Source: Algoriphagus sediminis (GTDB lineage Bacteria; Bacteroidota; Bacteroidia; Cytophagales; Cyclobacteriaceae). From it: a stretch of DNA of 64,000 nucleotides. The stretch is taken from positions 186,001 through 250,000 of the forward strand of contig NZ_JAUEPH010000006.1 in NCBI RefSeq assembly GCF_030403435.1, read 5' to 3'. The translations under genes were made by a program, and so were the position numbers. Shown piece by piece: positions 7,650 to 16,910 of the stretch (the first letter of the stretch is position 1; each line of letters opens with the position of its first letter). The notes beneath the pieces are model-generated. The model had not been told where the DNA came from, made no database searches, and was given only the letters and a program-made list of their open reading frames with translations.

Positions 7650-8954
7650 TTACAATCTTTCAATATCAGCTCCGAGCTTTCTTAGACGCTCATCTATATG
7701 CTGATATCCACGATCTATTTGTTCGATATTGTCTATGATAGAAGTTCCTTCAGCAGAAAGTGCTGCGATCAGAAGTGAAACTCCCGCTCGAATATCAGGT
7801 GAGGTCATCCGGATTCCACGAAGTGAGGTCTTTCGATCCAGTCCAATGACGGTAGCCCTGTGAGGATCACAAAGGATAATTTGCGCTCCCATATCAATTA
7901 ATTTATCCACAAAAAATAATCTGGACTCAAACATTTTCTGGTGAACCAAAACCGTACCCTTGGCCTGAGTGGCAGTCACGAGCACCACACTCAGGAGATC
8001 AGGAGTGAATCCTGGCCAAATCGCATCCGCTACGGTCAAAATAGACCCATCGATGAAAGTCTCAATTTCGTAATGCTTCTGGGAAGGGATATAAATATCA
8101 TCATCACGGAATTCCATTTGGATCCCCATTCTTTTAAAAGTATCAGGGATGATTCCTAAGCGAGGAATCTGGGCATTCTTGATGGTTATTTCGGATTCAG
8201 TCATAGCAGCCAGCCCGATGAAAGAACCGATCTCAATCATATCCGGAAGCATGGTATGTTCTGTTCCACCTAGCTCTTTTACTCCTTCGATGTGCAGTAA
8301 ATTGGAACCAATTCCAGTGATTTTCGCACCCATTCTGACCAGCATGGAACAAAGCTGCTGGAGGTAAGGCTCACAGGCTGCATTATAAATGGTGGTTTTT
8401 CCTTCGGCCATAGATGCGGCCATAACGATATTCGCTGTGCCTGTTACCGAAGCTTCATCCAACAGCATATAGGTACCCTTAAGGTTCTTTCCATCAATGT
8501 GGAAAATCTCTCTTTTGGAATCGTAGCCGAATTTTGCGCCTAGCTTTTGGAAGCCCACAAAGTGGGTATCCATTCTTCTTCGACCAATTTTATCTCCTCC
8601 TGGCTTGGAAAGCTTTCCAGTTCCAAACCTGGCTAAAAGAGGGCCTAGGATCATCACGGAGCCTCTAAGGGAGGAGGCTTTTACTAAGAATTCTTCTGTT
8701 TCCAGATAGTCCAGGTTAATCTCATCTGCCTGAAAAGTATATGCTTCGGGACCTAGTTTGGTGATCTTTACGCCCATGTCTCCGAGCAGGTCGATGAGCT
8801 TATTCACGTCCCGAATGTTGGGGACTTTTCGGAGGGTCATTTTTTCCGGTGTCAGAAGGACACCGCATAAAATTTGTAAAGCTTCATTTTTTGCCCCCTG
8901 AGGAGTGATTTCGCCTTGTAGCTTAGTTCCTCCTCTGACCCGGAATGATCCCAT
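7650..8954 (-). CDS. murA: UDP-N-acetylglucosamine 1-carboxyvinyltransferase (MurA)
   Basis: A 434-residue EPSP-synthase-fold enzyme that transfers enolpyruvate from PEP to UDP-GlcNAc, the first committed step of peptidoglycan synthesis. It has the N-terminal GGTKLQGE, the PLLARFG region, and a catalytic loop reading PGGDKIGRRR. The residue normally a Cys (Cys115 in E. coli, the fosfomycin target) is Asp121 here. Asp at this place is known from mycobacterial and chlamydial MurA and confers fosfomycin insensitivity. The start overlaps the stop of the upstream DUF4290 gene by one base (TAATG), so translation is coupled. Confidence 0.95.
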   Translation of the reverse strand: MGSFRVRGGTKLQGEITPQGAKNEALQILCGVLLTPEKMTLRKVPNIRDVNKLIDLLGDMGVKITKLGPEAYTFQADEINLDYLETEEFLVKASSLRGSVMILGPLLARFGTGKLSKPGGDKIGRRRMDTHFVGFQKLGAKFGYDSKREIFHIDGKNLKGTYMLLDEASVTGTANIVMAASMAEGKTTIYNAACEPYLQQLCSMLVRMGAKITGIGSNLLHIEGVKELGGTEHTMLPDMIEIGSFIGLAAMTESEITIKNAQIPRLGIIPDTFKRMGIQMEFRDDDIYIPSQKHYEIETFIDGSILTVADAIWPGFTPDLLSVVLVTATQAKGTVLVHQKMFESRLFFVDKLIDMGAQIILCDPHRATVIGLDRKTSLRGIRMTSPDIRAGVSLLIAALSAEGTSIIDNIEQIDRGYQHIDERLRKLGADIERL

Positions 8955-9616
8955 TAATTTCTTCGTTTTTTATGATTACTTCTACGCTTATTGCCCCGAC
9001 GGTTTTTATTATTGTTGTTGTTGCTGCGACTGGTGGAGGATTGAGTTTTAAAGTCTCTCCTGGTATTGGATTCGAAAAGTCCGTTTTCTTTCACCTTATC
9101 CAGATCGATATGCAACTTCCCTTTCGAAAGCGTTTTAATATCATCCAAGATTATGCCATCATCGAAATTATCTCGGTTCCAGGTGGAATGAAAACTTCTC
9201 ATAAGCTGCCCGATATAGATAATCGCCTCTTCCTGCTCTTCGTCATCTTCCATTTCTATCGCCAATTCAATGAGTTTTTCTATGTTTCGGCCATAGTGCT
9301 TGAATCGAATCTCTCCTTTTGGGTAGCCAATGGGTAGAGGCTTTCTTCCGAGGATTTTTTTATCCGGCATAGGAAATGGTGAATCCACCTCTAACTTAAA
9401 ATCCGACATGATGTACAGATCATCCCAAAGTTTCTGATCATTTTCCTGTCTCCATTGGGGATTCAGCCTTTTGATAACATCGATTACTGTGTAGGCGCTC
9501 TGAGTTCTTTTTTCACGATCCTCAATAGTCAAAAGATGATCTACCAGACCTTGGATGTTTTTGCCGTATTCTTTCAAAATGTGCGTGTTTATTTTTTCTT
9601 TTTCTTCAGGAATCAC
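8954..9616 (-). CDS. DUF4290 family protein
   Basis: A 220-residue cytosolic-looking protein of DUF4290, a family I know from Bacteroidota where it commonly sits just upstream of murA. The first ~165 residues are an acidic helical domain (KEYGKNIQGLV, LNPQWRQEND, FHSTWNRDNFDDG). The tail is a low-complexity Ser/Asn/Arg/Lys stretch (SRSNNNNNKNRRG and on) that may bind nucleic acid or the envelope. Function is unknown. The constant linkage to murA suggests a role in or around cell-wall synthesis. Confidence 0.85.
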   Translation of the reverse strand: MIPEEKEKINTHILKEYGKNIQGLVDHLLTIEDREKRTQSAYTVIDVIKRLNPQWRQENDQKLWDDLYIMSDFKLEVDSPFPMPDKKILGRKPLPIGYPKGEIRFKHYGRNIEKLIELAIEMEDDEEQEEAIIYIGQLMRSFHSTWNRDNFDDGIILDDIKTLSKGKLHIDLDKVKENGLFESNTRRDFKTQSSTSRSNNNNNKNRRGNKRRSNHKKRRN

Positions 9617-9667
9617 CTTGGGTTTCTAGTTCCACTTTAAAGGGGAAAAATCGTGGACTACTCGTGA

Positions 9668-11935
9668 TTAATCTATTATCCTGAGCTTCGCAAAGCTAAG
9701 TAATAATGTTTTCTCTCCAAAATGTTCAAAATTGATTGTAGCCTTTCTATTTAAGCCTTCCACTTCTATCTTTCTCACCTTACCAAAACCGAATTTTGGG
9801 TGCTCCACTAACTGTTCTGCCTGTAAGTTATTGGTATTGGAAGGTTTAAAGTCCGGACTAGGTGTGTGAATTTTTTTCTGAGTCGGCATTCGGCTTTGCG
9901 GTTTTCTTTTGATTCCTACAAACCCTGACCGCCCTTCCGAACCTGGCAATCCTTCTTTTCTAAAGGCTCCTGGCATATCTCGACTCGAAGCTTTTTTATT
10001 CACTTTGATACACCTCGGATCTACTTCTTCTAAAAAGCGACTAGGCTCACAGTTCAATAACCGCCCAAATCTATAGCGTGTTACAGCATAAGAGAGATAG
10101 AGTTTCTCTTTCGCTCTAGTGGTCGCAACGTAAAAGAGTCTTCGCTCTTCTTCCAGATCTTCACGGCTCTGCATCATCATTTGAGAGGGGAAGAGATCTT
10201 CTTCCATTCCCACCACGAATACCTGCTTAAATTCCAGTCCTTTAGAAGAGTGAATGGTCATGACGGTGATGGCATCACTGGTGTCTTTATCCTGATCATT
10301 ATCCGTCAGCAAAGCAATTTCCTGAAGAAAAGCTCCTAGGCTTTTATCTTCATTTTCCTCATTGTCCACATATTCCTTGATCGCATTGAGTAGTTCCTGA
10401 ACGTTTTCATAGCGATTGAGCCCCTCGATGGTTTTGTCGGAATAAAGCTCTCTTAAGAGTCCACTTTGCTTTGCAATGCTCTCAGCTGCTTCGTAAGCGT
10501 CCTTTCTTTCTGTTTCGATCTGGAAAGCTTTGATCATCGTAGCGAAATCTGCCACAGAATTTGCCGCCCGGCCTTTCAGAAAGCTCATAGCGTTTTTCAC
10601 CACCTCCCAGAGTTCAATGTCATGCTCGTAAGCAGCTACCAAAATGCGTTCTACAGAGGTGTCGCCGATTCCTCGCTTTGGATAATTAATAATTCTTTTA
10701 AAGGCTTCCTCATCCATTGGGTTTACCGTAAACCTGAGATAGGCCATGAGGTCTTTGATCTCCTTTCTTTGGTAAAAGGAAAGCCCACCCACGATTTTGT
10801 AAGAAAGGTTCAGCTTTCTCAATGCCTCTTCTATCGCTCTCGATTGCGAATTGGTTCTGTAAAGAATGGCAAAATCGCTGTTGTTCAGCTTTTTGTTATT
10901 TCTTTCCTCAAAGATGGTGGTAGCCACGATTCTACCTTCTTCGTTGTCTGAAGTGGTTTTGATTAACTCAATGGGTTCTCCATCCATATTTGAGGTCCAA
11001 ACATTCTTTTTCAGCTGGGCCTTATTCTTATCGATGATAGAGTTTGCCGCGTCCACAATCATTTTCGTAGATCGGTAGTTTTGCTCTAGTTTCACTACAA
11101 ATAGATCCGGGTAGTCCTTTTCGAAGTTTAAAATGTTCTGGATATCCGCACCGCGGAAAGCATAAATACTTTGGGCATCATCACCTACCACACAGATATT
11201 CTGGTGCGCTGCCGCAAGTTTTTTGGTGATTAAGTATTGAGATAAGTTGGTGTCCTGAAACTCATCCACCATGATGTAACGGAATCGCTGCTGGTATTTA
11301 TTCAATACATCCAGATGATCTCTGAAAAGTACATTGGTATTAAAGAGCAAATCATCGAAGTCCATGGCTCCGGCCTTGAACATTCGCTTTTGATATCGTT
11401 CATAGATTTCTCCCATCCTTGGACGCATGGCAGCTTCATCGTCAGCTTTCAGATAGGGATCATTCTGGTATTTCTGCCAACCAATCAGACGGTTTTTCGC
11501 CCCGGAAATCCTCGAGAGAACTGTGGCTGGTTTGTAGATTTTATCGTCCAGCTTCATCTCCTTAACCACCGACTTTATCAGGGATTTCGAATCTTGAGTA
11601 TCATAAATCGTAAAATTCGAAGGATAGCCCAGCCTGTCACTTTCCACGCGAAGGATTTTCGCGAATGTGGAGTGGAAGGTTCCCATCCAGGTATTTCTGG
11701 CTTCCAGACCCACCAGGTTTTCAATTCTCTGCTTCATTTCAAAAGCAGCCTTGTTGGTGAAGGTCAGAGAAAGAATCTGAAAAGGATCTACTCCTTTGGC
11801 ATAGATCAAGTGAGCAATTCGGTAGGTGAGAACTCTGGTTTTTCCCGATCCGGCACCGGCGATAATCATCACGGGCCCGTCGGTATGCTCCACTGCCTTC
11901 CGTTGCTCAGGGTTTAATTGATCCAGGTATTCCAT
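9668..11935 (-). CDS. ATP-dependent DNA helicase, UvrD/PcrA type (SF1A)
   Basis: A 755-residue 3'-5' helicase. It has the Q-motif LNPEQRKAVEH, Walker A AGAGSGKTR (about 26-34), motif II VDEFQDTN (about 225), GDDAQSIYAFRGA, and motif VI VATTRAKEKLYL. A basic linker (about 650-700) leads to a small C-terminal domain (EHPKFGFGKVRKIEVEG) like the PcrA tail that contacts RNA polymerase. Role: DNA repair, removal of RecA filaments and transcription-replication conflict resolution. It lies 22 bases downstream of the acyltransferase gene and 51 bases upstream of DUF4290, probably in one unit. Confidence 0.92.
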   Translation of the reverse strand: MEYLDQLNPEQRKAVEHTDGPVMIIAGAGSGKTRVLTYRIAHLIYAKGVDPFQILSLTFTNKAAFEMKQRIENLVGLEARNTWMGTFHSTFAKILRVESDRLGYPSNFTIYDTQDSKSLIKSVVKEMKLDDKIYKPATVLSRISGAKNRLIGWQKYQNDPYLKADDEAAMRPRMGEIYERYQKRMFKAGAMDFDDLLFNTNVLFRDHLDVLNKYQQRFRYIMVDEFQDTNLSQYLITKKLAAAHQNICVVGDDAQSIYAFRGADIQNILNFEKDYPDLFVVKLEQNYRSTKMIVDAANSIIDKNKAQLKKNVWTSNMDGEPIELIKTTSDNEEGRIVATTIFEERNNKKLNNSDFAILYRTNSQSRAIEEALRKLNLSYKIVGGLSFYQRKEIKDLMAYLRFTVNPMDEEAFKRIINYPKRGIGDTSVERILVAAYEHDIELWEVVKNAMSFLKGRAANSVADFATMIKAFQIETERKDAYEAAESIAKQSGLLRELYSDKTIEGLNRYENVQELLNAIKEYVDNEENEDKSLGAFLQEIALLTDNDQDKDTSDAITVMTIHSSKGLEFKQVFVVGMEEDLFPSQMMMQSREDLEEERRLFYVATTRAKEKLYLSYAVTRYRFGRLLNCEPSRFLEEVDPRCIKVNKKASSRDMPGAFRKEGLPGSEGRSGFVGIKRKPQSRMPTQKKIHTPSPDFKPSNTNNLQAEQLVEHPKFGFGKVRKIEVEGLNRKATINFEHFGEKTLLLSFAKLRIID

Positions 11936-11957
11936 CTATCTTCTTTCCTCTCTTTAT

Positions 11958-12797
11958 TTACAGTTTCCACCTTTTATGACTCCAAAGGTACATGTCGGGC
12001 TGTTCTTTAATATTCTCCTCTAGCATTTCGCAGAATCTATCGGTAATCGAATGAGGCTTATCCGAGTCGTATGGGGGACTTGCTAAAGGAACATATTCAT
12101 AGCGGTAATGTCCACGCTTAATTTTGATCATTTTCCCATAGTGCACCACAAGGTTTTTCTTTTTGGATAGGAATTCTGCTCCTTCAAAAAAGACGGCAGG
12201 ACGATTCAGGAATTCTCGCTGATAACGATTTTCTGAAGAGGGTGGCCGCTGATCTGAGCCCAATAGAACTATTCTAGGGTCTCTCCCCAAGGTAAGCATC
12301 CCTCTACGAAACTCCTTTTTTTCAGTCACATATCCACCGAATCTTGTTCGAATGGTTTTCATCAGATTATTGAAAAAGGGATTATTCACTTTAAGATAAA
12401 CAGTCTCTACAGGTACTTTTGAATATAAATTAGAACCGACCACTCCCCATTCCCAATTGAAGATATGTCCTGCCATCATGAGGGAGCTCACCCCATTATT
12501 TACAGGTTGGTCAAGGTCCTGCTGATTGACTATCACAAATCTTCGTCTGAATTCTTCCTCCGAAATGGTCAGGAGCTTGATGGTTTCGGCAATGAAAGCA
12601 TCGGTAAAGTTTCTATAGAACTTATTTCTGATGTCCTTAATTTCCTTTGGGCTTTTGTCGGGAAAAGCATGAGTAAGATTTTCATCAATCACTTTTTTGC
12701 GATAGCGGATCACATAGCGGGCTATCAGATAAAGTAAATCTGAAAAGAGGTACAAGACCCAGAGAGGTAAGCGGGAAATCAGTCGGAAGAAAAACAT
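11958..12797 (-). CDS. Lipid A acyltransferase, LpxL/HtrB family
   Basis: A 279-residue inner-membrane protein with one N-terminal hydrophobic segment (about 8-30). It carries the family's HxxxxE catalytic pair as GHIFNWEW (His111, Glu116), LGSDQRPP (normally DQ) and a C-terminal YLWSHKRWK. It would add a secondary acyl chain to lipid A from acyl-ACP. It is the first gene of the minus-strand run, divergent from the sigma-factor gene. Confidence 0.9.
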   Translation of the reverse strand: MFFFRLISRLPLWVLYLFSDLLYLIARYVIRYRKKVIDENLTHAFPDKSPKEIKDIRNKFYRNFTDAFIAETIKLLTISEEEFRRRFVIVNQQDLDQPVNNGVSSLMMAGHIFNWEWGVVGSNLYSKVPVETVYLKVNNPFFNNLMKTIRTRFGGYVTEKKEFRRGMLTLGRDPRIVLLGSDQRPPSSENRYQREFLNRPAVFFEGAEFLSKKKNLVVHYGKMIKIKRGHYRYEYVPLASPPYDSDKPHSITDRFCEMLEENIKEQPDMYLWSHKRWKL

Positions 12798-12903
12798 AAA
12801 ATGAAAGAAGGAGAACAGCTTTGGCCGTCAGGCTCCGAATAGCAAAATAAATGAAATCGCTCGAATTCCTTTTTGTTTCCTAGTTATAATTTCGGTCTTT
12901 GTT

Positions 12904-12911
12904 TACTTTTG
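12904..12911 (+). promoter_or_regulatory. Candidate -7 element TACTTTTG of the sigma-factor gene
   Basis: A TAnnTTTG match lies 6 bases before ATG 12918. A promoter here would put the transcript start almost at the ATG and rules against the longer upstream frame from TTG 12873. No clear -33 box. Confidence 0.45.
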
Positions 12912-12917
12912 AAACTT

Positions 12918-13517
12918 ATGTCAGACGATAAGCGCAGAAAATATTCGGAAGCCGAAAAGACCGCGATCTTCGATGGGGAGTTTATGCCGCACATAGATTC
13001 CATGTATAATTTCGGGTACAGGCTTACATTTGACGAGGACGATGCCAAGGATCTGGTGCAGGATACCTATCTGAAAGCATACCGATTTATCAACTCATTT
13101 GAGAAGGGAACGAATGCCAAAGCATGGCTTTTTCGTATCCTGAAAAACAGTTTTATCAATGAGTATAGAAAGAAGAGTAAGCAGCCGGCGAAGGTAGATT
13201 ATCAGGAAGTTGAAACTTATTACAACTCAGATAATGTTAACTACCAACAAACGTCGGATTTAAGGGCTGAATCCGTAAAGGATATGCTGGGAGATGAGAT
13301 CTCCAATGCATTAAATAGTTTGGCTGTTGATTTCCGTACGGTGATTATTCTGGCGGATCTGGAGGGATTCACATATGAGGAAATGTCAAAAATTCTGGAC
13401 ATTCCCATAGGTACCGTAAGATCCCGGCTGCACAGAGCAAGGAATTTATTAAAAGTGAAATTAAAAGGTTACGCTCAGGACATGGGCTATGAAACCGAGG
13501 AAGAGGAGGATTTATAA
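12918..13517 (+). CDS. ECF RNA polymerase sigma factor, SigR/ECF12-like
   Basis: A 199-residue sigma factor. Region 2 reads DEDDAKDLVQDTYLKAY and GTNAKAWLFRILKNSFINEYRKK, very like actinobacterial SigR. Region 4 reads DLEGFTYEEMSKILDIPIGTVRSRLHRAR. I chose ATG 12918; a frame extends to TTG 12873, but that part lies upstream of the candidate promoter and has no homology features. The partner anti-sigma factor follows 14 bases later. SigR-type factors of actinobacteria respond to thiol oxidation. Whether that holds here is inference. Gmk and NadD genes follow in the same operon. Confidence 0.9.
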   Translation: MSDDKRRKYSEAEKTAIFDGEFMPHIDSMYNFGYRLTFDEDDAKDLVQDTYLKAYRFINSFEKGTNAKAWLFRILKNSFINEYRKKSKQPAKVDYQEVETYYNSDNVNYQQTSDLRAESVKDMLGDEISNALNSLAVDFRTVIILADLEGFTYEEMSKILDIPIGTVRSRLHRARNLLKVKLKGYAQDMGYETEEEEDL

Positions 13518-13531
13518 AAAAACGATTACAG

Positions 13532-13801
13532 ATGGATAAGATGGAAGGAGCGTCCGAACCAAGAAAGACCCAATGTCAGGAAACTGGTAAGTGTTTTGAG
13601 CTTTTGGAAAGTATTTTGGACGGAGAAATTGATAATTCGAAAGAAGTTCTGAAAGAGAAGTTGGCGAAGTGCCAGCCTTGCTTTGAGCATTTTCACCTGG
13701 AGCAGGCGATTCGTGATGTGCTAAAGAAAAAGTGCACGAAGCAGAAATTACCTCCACAGCTGGCTGAATCTATCAGAAGCAAAATCCAAGAATTAAAATA
13801 A
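13532..13801 (+). CDS. RsrA-like anti-sigma factor
   Basis: An 89-residue Cys-rich protein directly after the sigma gene. It resembles RsrA/ZAS anti-sigma factors: [12 protein letters not shown], then [14 protein letters not shown], then KKKC. Cys are at 15, 21, 47, 50 and 68. In RsrA the zinc site is HxxxCxxC plus an early Cys. Here the position four before Cys47 is Lys, so the His ligand is missing, and zinc binding, if present, must use other residues. It would hold the sigma factor inactive until a signal, likely redox, releases it. The stop is followed after two bases by gmk. Confidence 0.8.
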   Translation: MDKMEGASEPRKTQCQETGKCFELLESILDGEIDNSKEVLKEKLAKCQPCFEHFHLEQAIRDVLKKKCTKQKLPPQLAESIRSKIQELK

Positions 13802-13803
13802 AC

Positions 13804-14376
13804 ATGCCCGGAGGAAAAGCCATAATTTTTTCGGCCCCATCGGGGTCTGGGAAGACTTCACTGGTCAGGCATCTGGTGGAGGAGATTCCTGAGCTAGGCT
13901 TTTCGATTTCAGCCTGTACCCGGGATCGAAGGGGAAGGCATGAGGTGCATGGAAAAGATTACTATTTTTTAAGTCAGGAGGAGTTTAAGCGAAAAATCGA
14001 TGAAGATGCTTTTGTGGAATGGGAGGAAGTGTATGCAGGAAATTTTTATGGCACTCTGAAGGAAGAAGTTCAAAGAATCTGGGATGAAGGTCGAACGGTA
14101 ATCTTCGATGTCGATGTAAAAGGGGGCCTTGCCTTGAAAAAATATTTTGGTGATAAGGCCCTGGCTATTTTTGTAAAAGTCCCCAGTCTGGAGGTTCTAG
14201 AGGAGCGATTAAAAGACCGGGGAACCGAATCAGAGGAATCCCTCTCTCGTCGACTTTACAAAGCTGAGTTCGAAGCACAGTTTGAGCCTCAGTTTGATGT
14301 TACCGTGGTCAATGATGATTTTGCCAAATCCTCAGCTGAAGCAAAATATTTAGTGAGTGAATTTATAGCCCGATAG
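13804..14376 (+). CDS. gmk: Guanylate kinase
   Basis: A 190-residue P-loop kinase ([10 protein letters not shown], residues 9-18) that converts GMP and ATP to GDP and ADP. Also seen are the GMP-binding [19 protein letters not shown] segment and the lid [17 protein letters not shown]. The length is typical. It starts two bases after the anti-sigma stop and ends two bases before nadD, so all four genes look co-transcribed. Confidence 0.96.
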   Translation: MPGGKAIIFSAPSGSGKTSLVRHLVEEIPELGFSISACTRDRRGRHEVHGKDYYFLSQEEFKRKIDEDAFVEWEEVYAGNFYGTLKEEVQRIWDEGRTVIFDVDVKGGLALKKYFGDKALAIFVKVPSLEVLEERLKDRGTESEESLSRRLYKAEFEAQFEPQFDVTVVNDDFAKSSAEAKYLVSEFIAR

Positions 14377-14378
14377 TT

Positions 14379-14945
14379 TTGAAGATCGGACTTTATTTCG
14401 GCTCATTTAACCCTATTCATGTTGGTCACTTGATCATAGCCAATACTATCTATGATCGCTCAGATTTGGATCAGGTATGGTTTGTGGTCAGCCCGCAAAA
14501 CCCTCTTAAGAAAAGAAAATCTCTAGTTCATGAGCATGACAGACTACGAATGGTGGAACTGGCGATCGAAGATAATTTTCACTTTCGTGCCAGCGATGTA
14601 GAGTTCAAGATGCCAAAGCCCAGCTATACTATTGATACGCTGGCTTATCTCAGTGATCAGTATCCACAGCATCAGTTTTCCTTGTTTTTAGGTTCAGATA
14701 GTGTAAAGCAGCTTAAGCGCTGGAAAAACTACGAGCAGATTCTAGAACATTATGAGATTTTCGTTTATCCCAGACCAGGAGATTCTCCTGGTTTTGATCA
14801 TGATTCGCTAAACTGGATTGAGGCTCCGCTCCTGGATATCTCAGCTACATTTATTCGTGATTCGATCAAGAACGATCTCTCCGTAAAGTATCTTCTTCCT
14901 GAAAAAGTGGAGGAGTATATCCAAGCGAAGAAGCTGTATTTTTAA
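14379..14945 (+). CDS. nadD: Nicotinate-nucleotide adenylyltransferase
   Basis: A 188-residue nucleotidyltransferase making deamido-NAD from NaMN and ATP. It has the N-terminal GLYFGSFNPIHVGH (HxGH site), VVSPQNPLK, FLGSDSVKQLKRWKNYEQI and the ISATFIRDSI motif near the end. The start is TTG at 14379, two bases after the gmk stop, and no ATG fits the conserved N-terminus. Confidence 0.95.
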   Translation: MKIGLYFGSFNPIHVGHLIIANTIYDRSDLDQVWFVVSPQNPLKKRKSLVHEHDRLRMVELAIEDNFHFRASDVEFKMPKPSYTIDTLAYLSDQYPQHQFSLFLGSDSVKQLKRWKNYEQILEHYEIFVYPRPGDSPGFDHDSLNWIEAPLLDISATFIRDSIKNDLSVKYLLPEKVEEYIQAKKLYF

Positions 14946-15081
14946 AAGTAGCTGCTTTTATTTAAAGAGTTGGCACTTACTTTTTGCTGCTTGAAAATTC
15001 ATGTTTTTTGGATAGTACCCTCCCATTTACTTTCTTGCCAAAGCTCAGACCTATTCACTTTCTATTTTTAAACCTATTCGA

Positions 15082-16863
15082 ATGGATAAACATATTTATG
15101 GCTCCGGCCTAATTGGGAATTGCGCCTATATCGCGCATGTGGAGAAGGATACTAACATCAGCTGGCTATGCTTCCCAAGATTTGATTCTGACTTTGTATT
15201 TGGTGGGATGCTGGATAGAAAAAAAGGGGGGAAGTTCACCATATTACCTGGTTCGGATGATTTTGAAACCGCACAGGCTTACGTAGAAAACACAAATGTT
15301 CTCGAAACTACCGTGAGCTATGACCAGGGTTCATACAAGGTGACTGACTTTGCTCCCCGCTTTAAAAATTACGATCGGTACTATAAACCATTGATGTTGA
15401 TCCGAAAGGTCGAGTGTACCTCAGGATCTCCGGTAGTTACTATTAATTGCCAGCCTGTGGCAGATCGTGGGGAAAGACAGTTGACGCCAACTTTCGGTAG
15501 TAATCATATCCGATATATGGGCATAGATCAGGAGCTTCGTCTGACCAGCAATGCACCTTTAAGCTACATCCAAAGCGGGAAGCCCTTTGCCCTTCATAAA
15601 ACTATTTATTTGGTGCTTACTTATGGGCGACCTTTGGAAGCACCCATTGAGACCACTTCGGAGAGGTTTTTAAATGAAACCACCAGCTATTGGCAGGCTT
15701 GGGTGAAATCAACGCATATTTTTAATTTCCACCAGAAGCTGGTATTAAGGTCCGCCTTAATCCTGAAAATTCATCAATATGAAGATACCGGGGCGATTAT
15801 TGCTGCTTCCACGACCAGCTTGCCAGAGTCTCCCGGGAGTACCCGGAACTGGGACTATCGATTCTGTTGGATCCGGGACACGTATTACACGCTTACTGCT
15901 TTCAGTGGGATAGGTCACTTCGAAGAGCTTGAAAAATATTTTGAGTTTATTCAGAATCTCCCTTGTGATCACAAAGGGAGGTATCAGCCATTGTATTCTA
16001 TTACAGCAGATTCTTTGCTAACTGAGGAGATCTCGGACCTGGATGGTTACCTGGGAAACAAACCTGTGCGATTTGGTAACCAAGCCTACACCCATATTCA
16101 AAATGACCTTTATGGTCAGGTTTTGGTGTCTTTATTGCCTTTATATTCCGATCAGAGATTTACCGAAAGTGAGCGAAGTTCCTCTCAGCCTATGATTATG
16201 AATCTTCTTGACAAAATCGAGGAGACCATGCATGAGAAGGATGCCGGGCTTTGGGAATTTAGGAATTTGGCTCAGGAGCACTGCTATACTTTCCTGTTTC
16301 ACTGGGCTGGTGCCTGTGCTGCCGCAAAAATTGGTATTCGAATGAAAAACGATACCATGTATCAGAAAGCGATAGAGCTTAGGGATGAGGCGACTAAAAA
16401 AATAGAGGCTTGTTATTTACCCGAGAGGAAGGCTTATGCTCAGGCTGTGGGCACTAAATATATGGATGCCTCGACTCTTCAGTTGATTACCATGGGATAT
16501 TTTGGTGATGATCTGGAGCGGGCAAATGACCACTTGAAGGCCCTGGAGGAGGATTTATTGGCAAAGGATTTCTTATTCTACCGGTATAAACATGAGGATG
16601 ATTTCGGAGTGCCTGAAACCACCTTCCTAATTTGTGCATTCTGGTATATCGAGGCCTTAGCTTGTGTTGGGCGAATCGAAGAAGCAGTGGAAGGCTTTGG
16701 CACTCTGACGAAATACTGCAATCATTTACAGCTTTTCTCTGAGGATGTGGATCAAAAAACAGGAAGCCAATGGGGTAATTTCCCACAAGCTTATTCGCAT
16801 GTGGGATTAATGAATGCTGCGATCAGGATTGGCAAGAAGCTGGATAGACCGAATTTTCTATAA
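15082..16863 (+). CDS. Glycoside hydrolase family 15 protein (glucoamylase/trehalase-like)
   Basis: A 593-residue GH15 enzyme without a signal peptide, hence cytosolic. The N-terminal beta-domain opens with GLIGNCAYIAHV and ISWLCFPRFDS. The (alpha/alpha)6 catalytic domain carries RNWDYRFCWIRD (about 255-266), GYLGNKPVRFGNQA, and near the end LFSEDVDQKTGSQWGNFPQAYSHVGLMNAA-type sequence with a likely catalytic Glu near 554. GH15 members of this length include trehalases. Because it converges on a trehalose-synthesis gene, trehalose or another small alpha-glucoside is a plausible substrate. The 136-base gap before it holds no clear promoter. Confidence 0.88.
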   Translation: MDKHIYGSGLIGNCAYIAHVEKDTNISWLCFPRFDSDFVFGGMLDRKKGGKFTILPGSDDFETAQAYVENTNVLETTVSYDQGSYKVTDFAPRFKNYDRYYKPLMLIRKVECTSGSPVVTINCQPVADRGERQLTPTFGSNHIRYMGIDQELRLTSNAPLSYIQSGKPFALHKTIYLVLTYGRPLEAPIETTSERFLNETTSYWQAWVKSTHIFNFHQKLVLRSALILKIHQYEDTGAIIAASTTSLPESPGSTRNWDYRFCWIRDTYYTLTAFSGIGHFEELEKYFEFIQNLPCDHKGRYQPLYSITADSLLTEEISDLDGYLGNKPVRFGNQAYTHIQNDLYGQVLVSLLPLYSDQRFTESERSSSQPMIMNLLDKIEETMHEKDAGLWEFRNLAQEHCYTFLFHWAGACAAAKIGIRMKNDTMYQKAIELRDEATKKIEACYLPERKAYAQAVGTKYMDASTLQLITMGYFGDDLERANDHLKALEEDLLAKDFLFYRYKHEDDFGVPETTFLICAFWYIEALACVGRIEEAVEGFGTLTKYCNHLQLFSEDVDQKTGSQWGNFPQAYSHVGLMNAAIRIGKKLDRPNFL

Positions 16864-16872
16864 TAAAAAAAG

Positions 16873-16905
16873 AAACCTCAAAGGTCTGTAAGACCTAAGA
16901 GGTTT
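16873..16905. terminator. Bidirectional terminator between convergent trehalose-related genes
   Basis: A long hairpin pairs AAACCTC with GAGGTTT and, inside, AGGTCT with AGACCT around a short GTA/GTAA loop. It is followed by T-rich sequence on the plus strand and by A-rich/T-rich sequence toward the other side. It can serve both the GH15 gene and otsAB. Confidence 0.85.
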
Positions 16906-16910
16906 TTGTT

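Noticed and set aside
11315-11917. 200-residue frame antisense to the UvrD-type helicase
   Set aside because: Opposite a gene with all helicase motifs; no promoter or homology signs.
12873-12917. N-terminal extension of the sigma factor from TTG
   Set aside because: Lies upstream of the TACTTTTG promoter match and adds residues not in the family.
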